36,544 bases of DNA from a virus. Within the stretch, counting starts at the first letter, position 1. Each line of letters begins with the position of its first letter. The notes beneath the pieces are model-generated. The model was not told the origin of the DNA and did no database searches. It saw only the letters and a list, made by a program, of their open reading frames with translations. Positions 7,022 through 15,206 of this stretch are shown piece after piece. The DNA lies in IMG/VR virus record IMGVR_UViG_3300047560_001611, positions 1 to 36,544 of that record. The stretch is one strand, 5' to 3'. Both the position numbers and the translations under genes were made by a program.

Positions 7022-7361
7022 TGCTCTCTCCCCTGATTGCTTCGTTTAAGTTTGACTGCACGCGCTTTAGTGACAGATCCAGCACAGCATCTGGTGCATC
7101 TCTTCCTTGGAACTCTGCACAGAATGCCATGTAGTTAATCCCATCTACCCATGAGTCATGGTGGTCTGGGCTATTCGCAAGACGTGATAGTTTGATCGCA
7201 AGCATCGCCAACGACATATCGTATGCCGAATAGCTCTTGCCTGAGAGAACGCTCATCAGTGTTGCTGCACGAGCAAAATTATATTGCGCCTCTCCGTAAT
7301 TATTACTGCGTTGCGATAAAATAGACTGAGCTTCCTTAAGTACATCTCTGTGGTCCATCAT
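7002..7361 (-). CDS. DUF6378-like helical protein, possibly MazG-related
   Basis: 119 residues from ATG 7361 (MMDHRDVLKEAQSIL), which overlaps the TGA of the DnaA-like gene as ATGA; longer upstream frames run through that gene and are rejected. The sequence is all-helical: RSNNYGEAQYNFARAATLMS, YSAYDMSLAMLAIKLSRLAN, DSWVDGINYMAFCAEF. The K-x-x-R-x-x...D-x-x-D-G-I-N-Y pattern is like phage DUF6378 proteins and weakly like the MazG NTP pyrophosphohydrolase helices. A nucleotide-pool role is possible but unproven. Confidence 0.7.
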   Translation of the reverse strand: MMDHRDVLKEAQSILSQRSNNYGEAQYNFARAATLMSVLSGKSYSAYDMSLAMLAIKLSRLANSPDHHDSWVDGINYMAFCAEFQGRDAPDAVLDLSLKRVQSNLNEAIRGESNGGSKT

Positions 7362-7828
7362 TCTTTCCCTATTGCCTTTACGTATTCCCTCACACCGTGA
7401 AGAACGCTCGTGTGATCCTTGTTCAGCTTGAGCCCGATCTGATTCAAACTCATCCCTAACTCTGTCCTCAGTCGGTAATAAACTTCGCGGCGACACCTTA
7501 CCAAAGGCGCTTCTCGCGATTTGCCAATAATTTCCTCTGGGTGAATCTTGTGCTTGCTGCATGTCTCCCTCAGAATTTCCTTCCACCGTGGTACGACCGT
7601 GATCTTAGCCGCGCGGAGAAGCTGATGTGCTTCGCTGAATTGCTTTGCCAGTAATGGCGGAAGCGGTGCCGGTCCTTCTTCGACCTGTACCTCTTCCTGT
7701 ACAGGTTCTGGCTCAGGCTGTGGTGCAGGTGGCTCCCTTAGTTGTGCCCTGACAAGGTTATGTTGCGGTGCAGCACGCAGTCTCAGTCGCACGTCTTTGT
7801 AATGCGATCTCCAATCAACGCTGGTCAT
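7358..7828 (-). CDS. DnaA domain-IV-like DNA-binding protein without an ATPase domain
   Basis: 156 residues from ATG 7828, which overlaps the stop of the membrane peptide gene by four bases; the longer frame starting upstream is rejected. Residues 1-33 are basic, 34-60 are a Pro/Glu linker, and about 65-156 match the C-terminal domain of bacterial DnaA: LETCSKHKIHPEEIIGKSRE-like helix pair (here RETCSKHKIHPEEIIGKSRE), VRCRREVYYRLRTELGMSLNQIG, and the signature KDHTSVLHGVREY (137-149; DnaA usually R-D-H-T-T-V). That domain reads DnaA boxes. The AAA+ ATPase of DnaA is absent. A perfect DnaA box lies 200 bp upstream (8029-8037), so it may mark the phage origin or interfere with host DnaA. Confidence 0.85.
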   Translation of the reverse strand: MTSVDWRSHYKDVRLRLRAAPQHNLVRAQLREPPAPQPEPEPVQEEVQVEEGPAPLPPLLAKQFSEAHQLLRAAKITVVPRWKEILRETCSKHKIHPEEIIGKSREAPLVRCRREVYYRLRTELGMSLNQIGLKLNKDHTSVLHGVREYVKAIGKE

Positions 7829-7938
7829 TGCACATACCCATCTACGATATAAGCTAGACCGAATACGATAATCGAGAATAGGCACATCGCAAGTAAATTT
7901 ATCAGAAATCTTACGACGCGCGGATCTGGCTCTGACAT
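7825..7938 (-). CDS. 37-residue membrane peptide, first gene of the early operon
   Basis: ATG at 7938, stop TGA at 7825-7827 overlapping the next start. The peptide reads MSEPDPRVVRFLINLLAMCL and then a hydrophobic span (about residues 11-31, ending VFGLAYIVDGYVQ), i.e. a short charged N-terminus plus one transmembrane helix. It is too short for usual ORF cut-offs but is placed exactly between the early leader and the translationally coupled DnaA-like gene, so it is likely translated. Function is unknown; coupling to a DNA-binding protein may mean a membrane anchor or only a leader peptide. Confidence 0.6.
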   Translation of the reverse strand: MSEPDPRVVRFLINLLAMCLFSIIVFGLAYIVDGYVQ

Positions 7939-7948
7939 AGTTTCCGTG

Positions 7949-7957
7949 TCTCCGTGT
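7949..7957 (-). promoter_or_regulatory. ACACGGAGA leader box of the early operon
   Basis: On the minus strand ACACGGAGA precedes the ATG at 7938 and includes the GGAG ribosome-binding core, followed by a second, similar CACGGA. The same 9-mer precedes the plus-strand gene at 415 (400-408) and the late-unit recombinase at 35936 (35943-35951). Confidence 0.5.
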
Positions 7958-7990
7958 TACTCAGCCCCATCGCTGATTTGGAGACCGTAT

Positions 7991-8037
7991 CATATATTTT
8001 TTTATATGCAATACCTGTCTAACAAACCTGTGGATAA
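7991..8037. other. Candidate replication origin: AT-rich palindrome plus perfect DnaA box
   Basis: CATATA (7991-7996) and TATATG (8003-8008) form an inverted repeat around a run of six T, an easily melted AT-rich element. Bases 8029-8037 read TGTGGATAA, the exact complement of the consensus DnaA box TTATCCACA. Both are in the intergenic region between the late terminator and the early operon, whose second gene is a DnaA domain-IV protein. No clear -35/-10 pair was found here, although the early operon must start in this region. A single box is weak evidence for an origin on its own. Confidence 0.45.
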
Positions 8038-8040
8038 CTC

Positions 8041-8081
8041 TAAAAAAATGGCCCCCACGCCTGATGGGAGACGCAGGGGCC
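8041..8081 (-). terminator. Rho-independent terminator at the end of the late operon
   Basis: On the minus strand GGCCCCTGCG (8081-8072) pairs over ten positions with CGTGGGGGCC (8059-8050), two of them wobble pairs, around a 12-nt loop, and is followed by ATTTTTTTA. This is a textbook intrinsic terminator 63 bp beyond the last late gene (stop at 8144). A second 8-bp stem, CGCTGCTC/GAGCAGCG (8081-8088 and 8099-8106), stands directly upstream without a T-run. Confidence 0.88.
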
Positions 8082-8143
8082 GCTGCTCCAGGGAGGATGA
8101 GCAGCGCGGAGCAAGGCTCAACGCATTGAGATTATAGCATAAA

Positions 8144-8632
8144 TCAGCGCTTGATGTACTTCTTACCGGTCACGTGAGACCACGTCTTACCGACCTTTAA
8201 CTGAGATACGGTGGACTTGTTTAACCCATACTCAGCACAAATTAGTGGGTATGGTCTCTTATCGTTGAAAATCTTTTTCGCTAATTCGGCTGTCAGCTTT
8301 GCTTTGCCGTTGCGTTCGCCGATTGCAGAACGACCGCGAATCACTCGATCCATGACGTTGTCAGCGACAGTGCCAGTCTCAAGGTGATACGGATTTACGC
8401 ACAGCGGTGTATCGCACTTGTGCCGCACGATTAACCCGTCACCGATCTTGCCGTGGAATACCTGATACGAAAAACGATGCGCTCTTACCTGCACACCTGA
8501 AAGAGTAAAGCAGCCATACCCAAATCTATCGACATGCACGCCGTTCACGAGCCAGCACTCGTGCTTCTTGCCAACATCAACCTTGGAGTAGAACCGAGCG
8601 ATGTCGAGTATGTCGTATGCCTGCTTTACCAA
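8144..8632 (-). CDS. HNH endonuclease (homing type) with C-terminal HTH
   Basis: About 162 residues. The His-Asn-His core is VRAHRFSYQVFHG, then GLIVRHKCDTPLCVNPYHLE and GTVADNVMDRVIRGR; the C-terminus (LICAEYGLNKSTVSQLKVGKTWSHVTG) resembles a DNA-binding helix-turn-helix or NUMOD-like module. The first usable codon is TTG at 8632, directly after the TAA of the ejection-protein gene, and no internal ATG comes before the catalytic core, so the start is uncertain. It is the last gene before the late terminator. Its layout and motif match the HNH gene at 33507, suggesting two related mobile endonuclease genes in one genome. Confidence 0.85.
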   Translation of the reverse strand: MVKQAYDILDIARFYSKVDVGKKHECWLVNGVHVDRFGYGCFTLSGVQVRAHRFSYQVFHGKIGDGLIVRHKCDTPLCVNPYHLETGTVADNVMDRVIRGRSAIGERNGKAKLTAELAKKIFNDKRPYPLICAEYGLNKSTVSQLKVGKTWSHVTGKKYIKR

Positions 8633-10387
8633 TTAACGTCGTTCTTCAGTCGCCGCTCTTAGTGCTTCCCCTGCGAGAAGACCTTGCATTGGTGTTTCTA
8701 CGCGTGGTTTGTAATACAAACGTGACGCAGCATAAGGGCCACCAAGAGCAGCCGCCGGTCCAAGAACAGCAGTTCCTATACCTTGAGCAGCAGTACCGCC
8801 AAGAAAAAGCGGTGACTTAAGCAATCCGCCTGTAACCAAATCCTGCATAAAATTACGCTCAGGACTACCGCTACGTGGAGTTGGGTTTGGCAGTGTCGCT
8901 GCGCCAGAGCGCACTAACTCTGTAAATTTATTACCACCTTCTACCCATTCACGAGGATTGCGAGTACGCACAACTGTTGCGATTTGCTGTGGTGGGATAA
9001 ATCCAGTATTTAACTTTTCCTGACCAGCCATGCTCATCGCATCTTCAACGCGCATTAGATTTGCGTAGCGACGATTTGTGTCTTGCCAAACAGCTCTAAG
9101 CTCAGGATTAGTTGTTGATCTTTCCATAGCCGATGCAAGGGAATCTGATAAACCTTGGATAGCTTCAGCATATCGATTTGATCCAGGAGCATCGCTGCGA
9201 TTTGCTTTTGCAATTTCTTCAGCAAGAGATGATTGCATATCCTTATAGGATTTACCGCCTTTTGTTTTTTGCTTCTGTGGACCTACTTGCTTTCCTTGAA
9301 CGAAATCTAATATCTCATCTCGAAATGCTTTGTATGGTGCCTTCATTTGACTTGTAAAACCAGAAGCATAGTTCTGATCTATTGCGTTAATGTCAGAAAA
9401 CAGTTGTCCATCACTCTTGATTTGTGTTTGAGATTCAAGAGCATCGTATTCTTTTCCGATTGCCTTACGTGCATTACGCAAAACTTCAGGAGTTGCGATA
9501 TCACTTTCTACGCCAGCCTCTTTCATAAGAGCGCGAGTAAACATGCGTTGCTGTGCATCTTCAATCGATGCAACCTTTGGAGCTGACGTAGGAAGATACT
9601 TAAATACAGATTCCATTACTTGAGCAAATGGGTTTCCAGTCTCCTGCGCAGGAGTTGTTGGAACTCCAATATCTTGCATCGCTTTCAAATGCGTATCACG
9701 TTCTGCTGATGCAATTTTAGGAATAAGGTTTCTTCCACTTACAGCAAATGGTACTCCACCAATCAAACCAAGTGGCAATGATACAGCTTCTGGTGCTCCC
9801 ATTTCTCTAGCTGTTTGCGATACGCCACCAGATGTAGCCGATGCAGCCATTTGTGTTCCTGGTTGCTCTGCAAGAGTTCCAAGAACACGTTGAGTTGTTG
9901 TCTGAGGACCAAGAGGAGCAAGAGTTTTAACGGCCTGTTTTGCAGCGCCAGCCCCTGTAGCTGCGTCTATCAATGCTCCAGAAGCACTTTGCATCACACG
10001 CTCTGTAGGTGTTGCAGGAACTGGTAACCCAGCCGCAGTCATTACATTTTGGATACCTTGAGATGGAAGAGCAGCCTGTCTTCCTGTCGCATAGTTATAT
10101 CCAGCAGTAAGAATGTCTGCCACAGGTTGAGCTAAGTTAGCAGCGGCAGCTCCAGCAATAGCTCCGGGAATAGCGCCAACACCGGCAAACGGTGCACCAA
10201 TCGCAGCGCCAGCCGTAGCACCAGCAAGTGTTGGACCAGCAACTCTCGCTGTAAGACCAAGTTGCCGCAACAACTGATCACCATATGATGGTTGTTCAGT
10301 ATTTTGCTTCATCTTGAATTGCTCAAGAAGAATAGCCTTATCTAAATCAGAACCTTTAGACTTTGCGAGCAAATCAGAATTAGCCAT
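8633..10387 (-). CDS. Probable internal virion / DNA-ejection protein
   Basis: 584 residues, ATG 10387 overlapping the stop of the upstream gene. Residues about 45-100 are a long Ala/Gly-rich glycine-zipper stretch (GATAGAAIGAPFAGVGAIPG and following), and another hydrophobic Gly/Ala segment is near the C-terminus (LGGTAAQGIGTAVLGPAAAL). The centre is helical and charged. Such proteins in the block after the tail genes of podoviruses are packaged inside the head and leave with the DNA to form a channel through the cell envelope. No sequence family is recognised, so the role comes from position, length and zipper segments. The gene looks more AT-rich than those at 11.5-15 kb. Confidence 0.6.
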   Translation of the reverse strand: MANSDLLAKSKGSDLDKAILLEQFKMKQNTEQPSYGDQLLRQLGLTARVAGPTLAGATAGAAIGAPFAGVGAIPGAIAGAAAANLAQPVADILTAGYNYATGRQAALPSQGIQNVMTAAGLPVPATPTERVMQSASGALIDAATGAGAAKQAVKTLAPLGPQTTTQRVLGTLAEQPGTQMAASATSGGVSQTAREMGAPEAVSLPLGLIGGVPFAVSGRNLIPKIASAERDTHLKAMQDIGVPTTPAQETGNPFAQVMESVFKYLPTSAPKVASIEDAQQRMFTRALMKEAGVESDIATPEVLRNARKAIGKEYDALESQTQIKSDGQLFSDINAIDQNYASGFTSQMKAPYKAFRDEILDFVQGKQVGPQKQKTKGGKSYKDMQSSLAEEIAKANRSDAPGSNRYAEAIQGLSDSLASAMERSTTNPELRAVWQDTNRRYANLMRVEDAMSMAGQEKLNTGFIPPQQIATVVRTRNPREWVEGGNKFTELVRSGAATLPNPTPRSGSPERNFMQDLVTGGLLKSPLFLGGTAAQGIGTAVLGPAAALGGPYAASRLYYKPRVETPMQGLLAGEALRAATEERR

Positions 10388-11943
10388 TATTGAACTCCAG
10401 CATTCAATGTCTTAATGCGATCAAGAAACGCTCTTTTTTGAGCGTCATTCCATGATTGCCGTTGCGTCTCACTTATTGCTAAAGCATCAGAAATTGTCAT
10501 CTTATTGATTTGAGCAATTACAGGGTCGCTTGCATTTTGCTTTTCTTTTGCAGCGGCAATTCCTGATCTTGCTTCCTCTTCTTGCGCCTGCTTTGTTTTG
10601 AACTGAGGAGAACGTAAATCAATATCAACAAGTTCAGGGTTAATGCCAGACTGTTTAGCAAAACCTTTATAAGTTTCATTTAGATTTTTAACGTCTTGGT
10701 ATTGTTTATCCAAATATGTATTAGCAATACGAACAAGTTCGTCACGCGTTTCATTAGGCAAGAACCCGCCACCAGAAACTTTTTGAAATGCCGATACAAC
10801 ACTTGCTGGCAAACCCATGTTCTGAGCAACTGATCCAAATTCACTTTCTCTAACTACTGATGTTGGATCAATAGTTTTAAAGAAGTTGTAGACAATAGCG
10901 ATATCGTTTGCACCAGTAGCAACACCTGCTTCTCCTGACTTTGCGCGATCAACCATATCTTTAAGAGCAAACGCATTCTTTTGAGTTGTAGCAAATGTCT
11001 TGACTGGCTCTTGCCCTAAAAATTCAGTGCGTATTGTGTGCGCCGCAGATGCAATATTTGGATCTAACTCTTTTGTCTTTGGAGCGAGTAGTTCTATTGT
11101 ATTTCCAGCAGCATCCAGAGAGTAATATCCAGTTTTTTCGCTGCCGAAGATTTGTAGTTTTTCTGGCTTTTTAGATGCAGCAATTATTTGAACAGGTTCT
11201 TTACCTGGAAGAACTCTGAAATACCCAGATTCAGACGATCCAACAATCTCTCCCTTCTGAGGAGCAAATGTCTGCGCAATGTCAGTAAGTTGCTTAGCTA
11301 AGGCAAGACCAGACGGACCTTGTTTTGCTGCTGTCTGTGCAGCCTTCATGTATTTATCGTATTCTGATACTGGTGCTTGAGCTCCGACTAACTTACCAGC
11401 TTCAACTGTTGGCCCCTTACCTTCAACTGATAAAGCTTCTGTAGGTGATACAGTTGGTTGTTCAGACAAAGCAGGTTGTATCTTTTCCCATAAACGCATT
11501 TGCGGAGCGTTTAGCGCATTGCTTTCAGCCACTTTGGTTACAAGCGACGAGATAGACTCAGCAGGCAACCCAACTGGGTTAAAGCCATACTTCTTCTCGA
11601 ACGCTACAGGGTCTGCCTTTGCTTCTTCCGCAAGTGCTGTTCGCGCGCTACGAGCTGCCATCTGTTCCGCAAACTGTGCCTGCATCAAGCGACGCTGTGC
11701 AGCGTTATAGATGTCGGTTTGCATACCGGAGATCTGAGGCCCGATCTGACCAAGAAGCTGTGCGCGTTGAGCACCAGTCATTGGCTGACCGGCAGCGATC
11801 AGAAGTGACCCGATATTGCCAAGAGCACCGAGTTGCGCTGCACGTGTATCGGCATAAGGCACACCTGTCTGCGGATCTACCGCATTAGGGTTTCCATATA
11901 CACCTGTGCCTGACATCCAATCGCTGAGAAGACCGTTAGCCAT
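10387..11943 (-). CDS. Probable internal virion protein, 518 residues
   Basis: Starts MANGLLSDWMSGTGVYGNPN at ATG 11943. Ala/Gln/Lys-rich helical sequence with a likely coiled region (AAQRRLMQAQFAEQMAARSA) near residues 80-100, a beta-like middle (GEIVGSSESGYFRVLPGKEP, EKLQIFGSEKTGYYSLDAAG: two related units with similar G-Y-x pattern), and a helical C-terminus. It lies between the transglycosylase and the 584-residue protein, the three-gene ejection block of podoviruses. No family was recognised. Base composition seems to change from GC-richer to AT-richer at about 11.5 kb within the gene. Confidence 0.58.
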   Translation of the reverse strand: MANGLLSDWMSGTGVYGNPNAVDPQTGVPYADTRAAQLGALGNIGSLLIAAGQPMTGAQRAQLLGQIGPQISGMQTDIYNAAQRRLMQAQFAEQMAARSARTALAEEAKADPVAFEKKYGFNPVGLPAESISSLVTKVAESNALNAPQMRLWEKIQPALSEQPTVSPTEALSVEGKGPTVEAGKLVGAQAPVSEYDKYMKAAQTAAKQGPSGLALAKQLTDIAQTFAPQKGEIVGSSESGYFRVLPGKEPVQIIAASKKPEKLQIFGSEKTGYYSLDAAGNTIELLAPKTKELDPNIASAAHTIRTEFLGQEPVKTFATTQKNAFALKDMVDRAKSGEAGVATGANDIAIVYNFFKTIDPTSVVRESEFGSVAQNMGLPASVVSAFQKVSGGGFLPNETRDELVRIANTYLDKQYQDVKNLNETYKGFAKQSGINPELVDIDLRSPQFKTKQAQEEEARSGIAAAKEKQNASDPVIAQINKMTISDALAISETQRQSWNDAQKRAFLDRIKTLNAGVQ

Positions 11944-11952
11944 TATGCGCTC

Positions 11953-13686
11953 CTAAGAGAATATGCCGCGTATCGCAGGACCAACAAGCGGTGCTTGAGC
12001 CATTTGGATACCATAGTTTTGCGGGATGCGGTTATAGTATTGCTGCCAGAGATATGGGTTTCTCGCCAATTCTTCTGGTGTTGGTATCTGTGCTTGAGTC
12101 CCAGCAGAAGGTGCTGGAGCTACTGCCGCAACAGTTTGAGGTTGCGCGCTACTGCCTCCACCATATTGCTGGCGATACTGTTCGGCTGTGAGATTCCCGT
12201 AAGGGCCATAATCAGCACGAGGAGTACCACTGAAAAGATTTCCGAAAATACTGCCAGTTGCGACAGGAGCGCCATAGGCTTCATTCGGACCCCGCATTGG
12301 TTGTTCTCCTCCCTTGAAGAGATTCCCAATACCGCCAAACAGACCTCCTATAGCTTCACCTGCTACGTCACCTAAATCCTTAACGTAATAGTCAACCACT
12401 GGACCCTGACCGAAATCAGTGATGCGCGAGCGCACCTTGCTGACATCGCCACCGGCGAACTGCGTTGCGTAAGTCTGCTTATCAAGACCTGCATAACGGC
12501 CTTCTGCCTCTAAAGCAGAAATGCGGTTTTGCAGTGCATCTGGTCCGCCGAATATCTGATCAAGCAACCCTGCTTGCTGTGCTGCTTTAGCTGCTGGCTC
12601 ACCACCAGAAGGCGGAGCAAATCCACTTGTTGGCTGATACGCATCAAGAGGGCCAGGCAAAGGTTCTGCACCAGCGGCAGCAACAGCTCCACGAGCAGGT
12701 GCGCTTGCGAGCATCTTGTTAGAAGCCCAGCGTGTAATGTCAGAAGCCGTCTTGTCTCCGCCAAGGATATTCTGGTTTGCGGCAATAGATGTCTCTTTAA
12801 CCAATTCTGAAATTGGCGTATCTGGCGCTGCTTTCAAAACCTTTGCGGCATCTCCAGCACCGAGAAAGTGCGAGAGATAGAGTGAGTTTTCATTTACCGG
12901 AACACCGCGCGACTCAAGGTAATTAGCGTTCTCACGAGCGAGATTACCCGTCATCTCAATGGATAACTCTGGGTCAGTCCGCAACTCCAAAACCTGCTGC
13001 CTATTACGGCCCTCTAAAAGTTCTGGCCGATAGGTTTCGATCATCTTCATCCATGTTCCTTGGGTGAATTGCCCAAGACCAGTTGCAGATGAAGTTTTAG
13101 CTTTTGCTCTAGGATCACCGCCTGACTCAATGTCGATGATTTTCCCAGTTGTGTTGAGAATTAACTGATTGCGCGCTGCTTGTTGCGCTGCAACTGATGC
13201 CGGTCCACCGCGTGTTGTTGGACCAGTTGCCTTAGACTGCATAAGCGAAAGCAAACCTTGTTGCTGCCGCTGATATGCTGCTCTCTCTGCTGCAATACGT
13301 GCTGCATTAGCGCGAGCAGCTTCTTCCTGCTGTTGACGTGCAAGCGCAGCTTGAACTGCTGCCTGTTGCGCTGCCTGTGCCGCTGCTCGCTGTGCGGCTG
13401 CCTGTTGCGCTGCTTGGGCTTGCTGTTGCTCATACGCAGCCCGTTCCGCTGCAATACGCGCAGCATTAGCGACTGCTTGCTGTGCTGCCATATCTGAGGC
13501 ATCACGACCGCCGCGATCACCGCCGCCAGCTAAGCCGCCACCAGAAACCCCGTATCCGCCGCCGCCGCCGACTGATCCACCACCGCCTGTACCAAAGCCA
13601 GGAGTATCACCGGCGCGCGGATTACTTGATCCACCGCTTCCGTATCCTGAATTATATGAACCGCCGCCGTATTCTCTATCTGGCAT
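11953..13686 (-). CDS. Virion-associated lytic transglycosylase with Gly-rich and Ala/Gln-rich N-terminus
   Basis: The start chosen is ATG 13686 (MPDREYGGGS), with AAGGAGAC upstream; the longer frame from 13728 would overlap the previous gene by 32 bp. Residues 1-60 are a Gly/Ser-rich linker, 65-145 an Ala/Gln/Arg-rich helix with NAARIAAERAAY repeated (74-85 and 127-138), and about 175-340 a soluble-lytic-transglycosylase-like domain: IIDIESGGDPRAKAK with E187 as the catalytic acid, ATGLGQFTQGTWMKM, then YLSHFLGAGDAAKVL. It probably opens the peptidoglycan locally during DNA injection. The C-terminal 200 residues are low complexity. This pairs with the two following ejection-type proteins. 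Confidence 0.82.
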   Translation of the reverse strand: MPDREYGGGSYNSGYGSGGSSNPRAGDTPGFGTGGGGSVGGGGGYGVSGGGLAGGGDRGGRDASDMAAQQAVANAARIAAERAAYEQQQAQAAQQAAAQRAAAQAAQQAAVQAALARQQQEEAARANAARIAAERAAYQRQQQGLLSLMQSKATGPTTRGGPASVAAQQAARNQLILNTTGKIIDIESGGDPRAKAKTSSATGLGQFTQGTWMKMIETYRPELLEGRNRQQVLELRTDPELSIEMTGNLARENANYLESRGVPVNENSLYLSHFLGAGDAAKVLKAAPDTPISELVKETSIAANQNILGGDKTASDITRWASNKMLASAPARGAVAAAGAEPLPGPLDAYQPTSGFAPPSGGEPAAKAAQQAGLLDQIFGGPDALQNRISALEAEGRYAGLDKQTYATQFAGGDVSKVRSRITDFGQGPVVDYYVKDLGDVAGEAIGGLFGGIGNLFKGGEQPMRGPNEAYGAPVATGSIFGNLFSGTPRADYGPYGNLTAEQYRQQYGGGSSAQPQTVAAVAPAPSAGTQAQIPTPEELARNPYLWQQYYNRIPQNYGIQMAQAPLVGPAIRGIFS

Positions 13687-13696
13687 AGCAGTCTCC

Positions 13697-14839
13697 TTAC
13701 GCGCGTTGCGCCATTGGCCCGAAACCAAGATTCACTGCCAGTTTACCGGCAACCTTCTTAACCTGATCGGGATACTTCTTCTCGATCTCTTGCGCCATAG
13801 GGCCGACCACTTTCGGATAGCTCTTCGGATCGCCCTTGTACCGATATGCGTACATCGTGAGACCTGACTCTTTGTCTTTGCCGAGCTTCTCGATATCGGT
13901 CTTCATGCGCTCATCTGAAAGGAACGCTGCGAGCGAACCAAGACCAGCACCATAACCCGCACCGAGACCAGGAATGAGGCCACCGATCTGGGCACCGAGA
14001 CCAGCACCACCAAGAGCCGTGAGACCGAGGTTACCGCCACCTGATGTCGTGGACGATGTCGTGGTGCTGTAAGGCACGCCTGTGAGACCGGCTTGGCGAA
14101 TACCGAGCTGCGTCAAGGGATAGTTACGCTCTTCTGCGTAACGGCGATAGGCTTCATCGAGCAGCGCTTGCTGTTGCAACTGCTGGGCTTTACCTGCCGC
14201 TTCAAGTGCACCTGCTTCGCTAACGAGCGCCTGCTGACCAGCACCGGCAAGAGCGCCGATTTGACCGGCACCGGCAAGACGCAACTGAGCTGCTGCCTGC
14301 TGACGAGCTTGGTCTTGAGCCATGAGATCTGCCGCAGTGCGGAAGCCTTGCGACCGGATACCGGCAGACGTTTCGCCGGCAATGCGTGCCGCTTCAGCGT
14401 TAGTGAGAGCTTCCTGCACGGCCTGACGCGAACCACCGAAAGCACCAGCCGCGCGAGCCTGTTGGCCTACTTGATTGGTTGCAAGCTGCCGCTGCCGCTC
14501 AATCGCCGCAAGCGCCCCTTGCTCTACTTGGGCTTGGTAAGGGTCCATGTATTGCTGCAAGCTTTGCGCGCTGAACTGACCGGGCTGGTATGTAGCGACA
14601 CCTTGCGCCGATTGCAGTGCTGACTGATAGGCTGGCTGATACGCGCCAAAGTTAGAGCGAAGAGCTTGGTATGCCGCCTGCTGGTCAGGGGACATCGCCG
14701 CAACTGTCTCGCCAGAATAAGCCTGATACGGTGTCGCTGCGGCCTTCTTCGCCAGCTCGACATTCTCTTGACCGAATTGCTCAACCCACGCAGGGACTGA
14801 GGAACTCTGTACAGTTGTAGGGCCTGATCCACCGCTCAT
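13697..14839 (-). CDS. Structural protein with a C-terminal S74-like chaperone motif
   Basis: 380 residues. The first 300 are Gln/Ala-rich and helical (QLATNQVGQQARAAGAFGGS and similar), then a Gly-rich hinge (GLIPGLGAGYGAG), then FLSDERMKTDIEKLG (306-320) followed by YAYRYKGD and VVGPMAQEIEKKYPDQV. SDER-x-K-T-x-I plus G-x-M-A-Q-E is the signature of the intramolecular chaperone (peptidase S74) found at the ends of tail spikes, where the S-D pair (308-309) is the cleavage site. Here it is short and on a helical protein next to the ejection block, so it may be a degenerate or repurposed copy. Location suggests a tail-tube or internal protein. Confidence 0.65.
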   Translation of the reverse strand: MSGGSGPTTVQSSSVPAWVEQFGQENVELAKKAAATPYQAYSGETVAAMSPDQQAAYQALRSNFGAYQPAYQSALQSAQGVATYQPGQFSAQSLQQYMDPYQAQVEQGALAAIERQRQLATNQVGQQARAAGAFGGSRQAVQEALTNAEAARIAGETSAGIRSQGFRTAADLMAQDQARQQAAAQLRLAGAGQIGALAGAGQQALVSEAGALEAAGKAQQLQQQALLDEAYRRYAEERNYPLTQLGIRQAGLTGVPYSTTTSSTTSGGGNLGLTALGGAGLGAQIGGLIPGLGAGYGAGLGSLAAFLSDERMKTDIEKLGKDKESGLTMYAYRYKGDPKSYPKVVGPMAQEIEKKYPDQVKKVAGKLAVNLGFGPMAQRA

Positions 14840-14840
14840 C

Positions 14841-15206
14841 TTAACTCTCCAAGTCGAAGAACATTACGGTTTGAGCCTTACGCCATCCCGCCTGCTCCAT
14901 TGGTACAACTAAACCGGGGCGAACGAACGCTCGACCCATTGTGCAATTCTGTTCTTTGGCGAACTCGACGAGCTTTGACCTCATGTTCATTACTTCGTCC
15001 AGTACACCGGCACACCATAAAACTTCTAGGACGCGCCTCTGAGGGAAATCCACGACCTGTGTGATCGCGAGTGACCCGTCATTCAGAAAAGCCTGCATCT
15101 TGCCTGTCTGAAGCGCCTCTAAGATATCCCTTATGCTGTGCGTATAACCGCCTTTCTTCAGCCCCGACTCTAGGAGCTTCAGGATCTGTTTCTCATCAGC
15201 CGCCAA
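14841..15206 (-). CDS. Hypothetical 121-residue virion-block protein
   Basis: MAADEKQILKLLESGLKKGG, a helical N-terminus, followed by strands AFLNDGSLAITQVVDFPQR and VLEVLWCAGVLDEV, then a helix (LVEFAKEQNCTMGRAFVRPG) and a final W-R-K-A-Q-T-V-M-F-F-D-L strand. The pattern resembles small GNAT-fold proteins present in the tail or internal block of some podoviruses, but a clear acetyl-CoA loop is missing. It overlaps the upstream gene by 11 bp. Function is unknown. Confidence 0.62.
   Translation of the reverse strand: MAADEKQILKLLESGLKKGGYTHSIRDILEALQTGKMQAFLNDGSLAITQVVDFPQRRVLEVLWCAGVLDEVMNMRSKLVEFAKEQNCTMGRAFVRPGLVVPMEQAGWRKAQTVMFFDLES

Noticed and set aside
7358-7885. Longer start for the DnaA-like gene at 7885
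   Set aside because: It would overlap the membrane peptide gene; ATG 7828 couples by ATGA to the upstream stop.
13261-13471. DNA tandem repeat or slippage array in the transglycosylase gene
   Set aside because: It is a low-complexity Ala/Gln coding region with two similar 12-residue blocks, not a regular DNA array.
13482-13688. Plus-strand Arg-rich frame in the Gly-rich region
   Set aside because: It is the reverse image of GGC/GGT glycine codons of the transglycosylase; no ribosome site.
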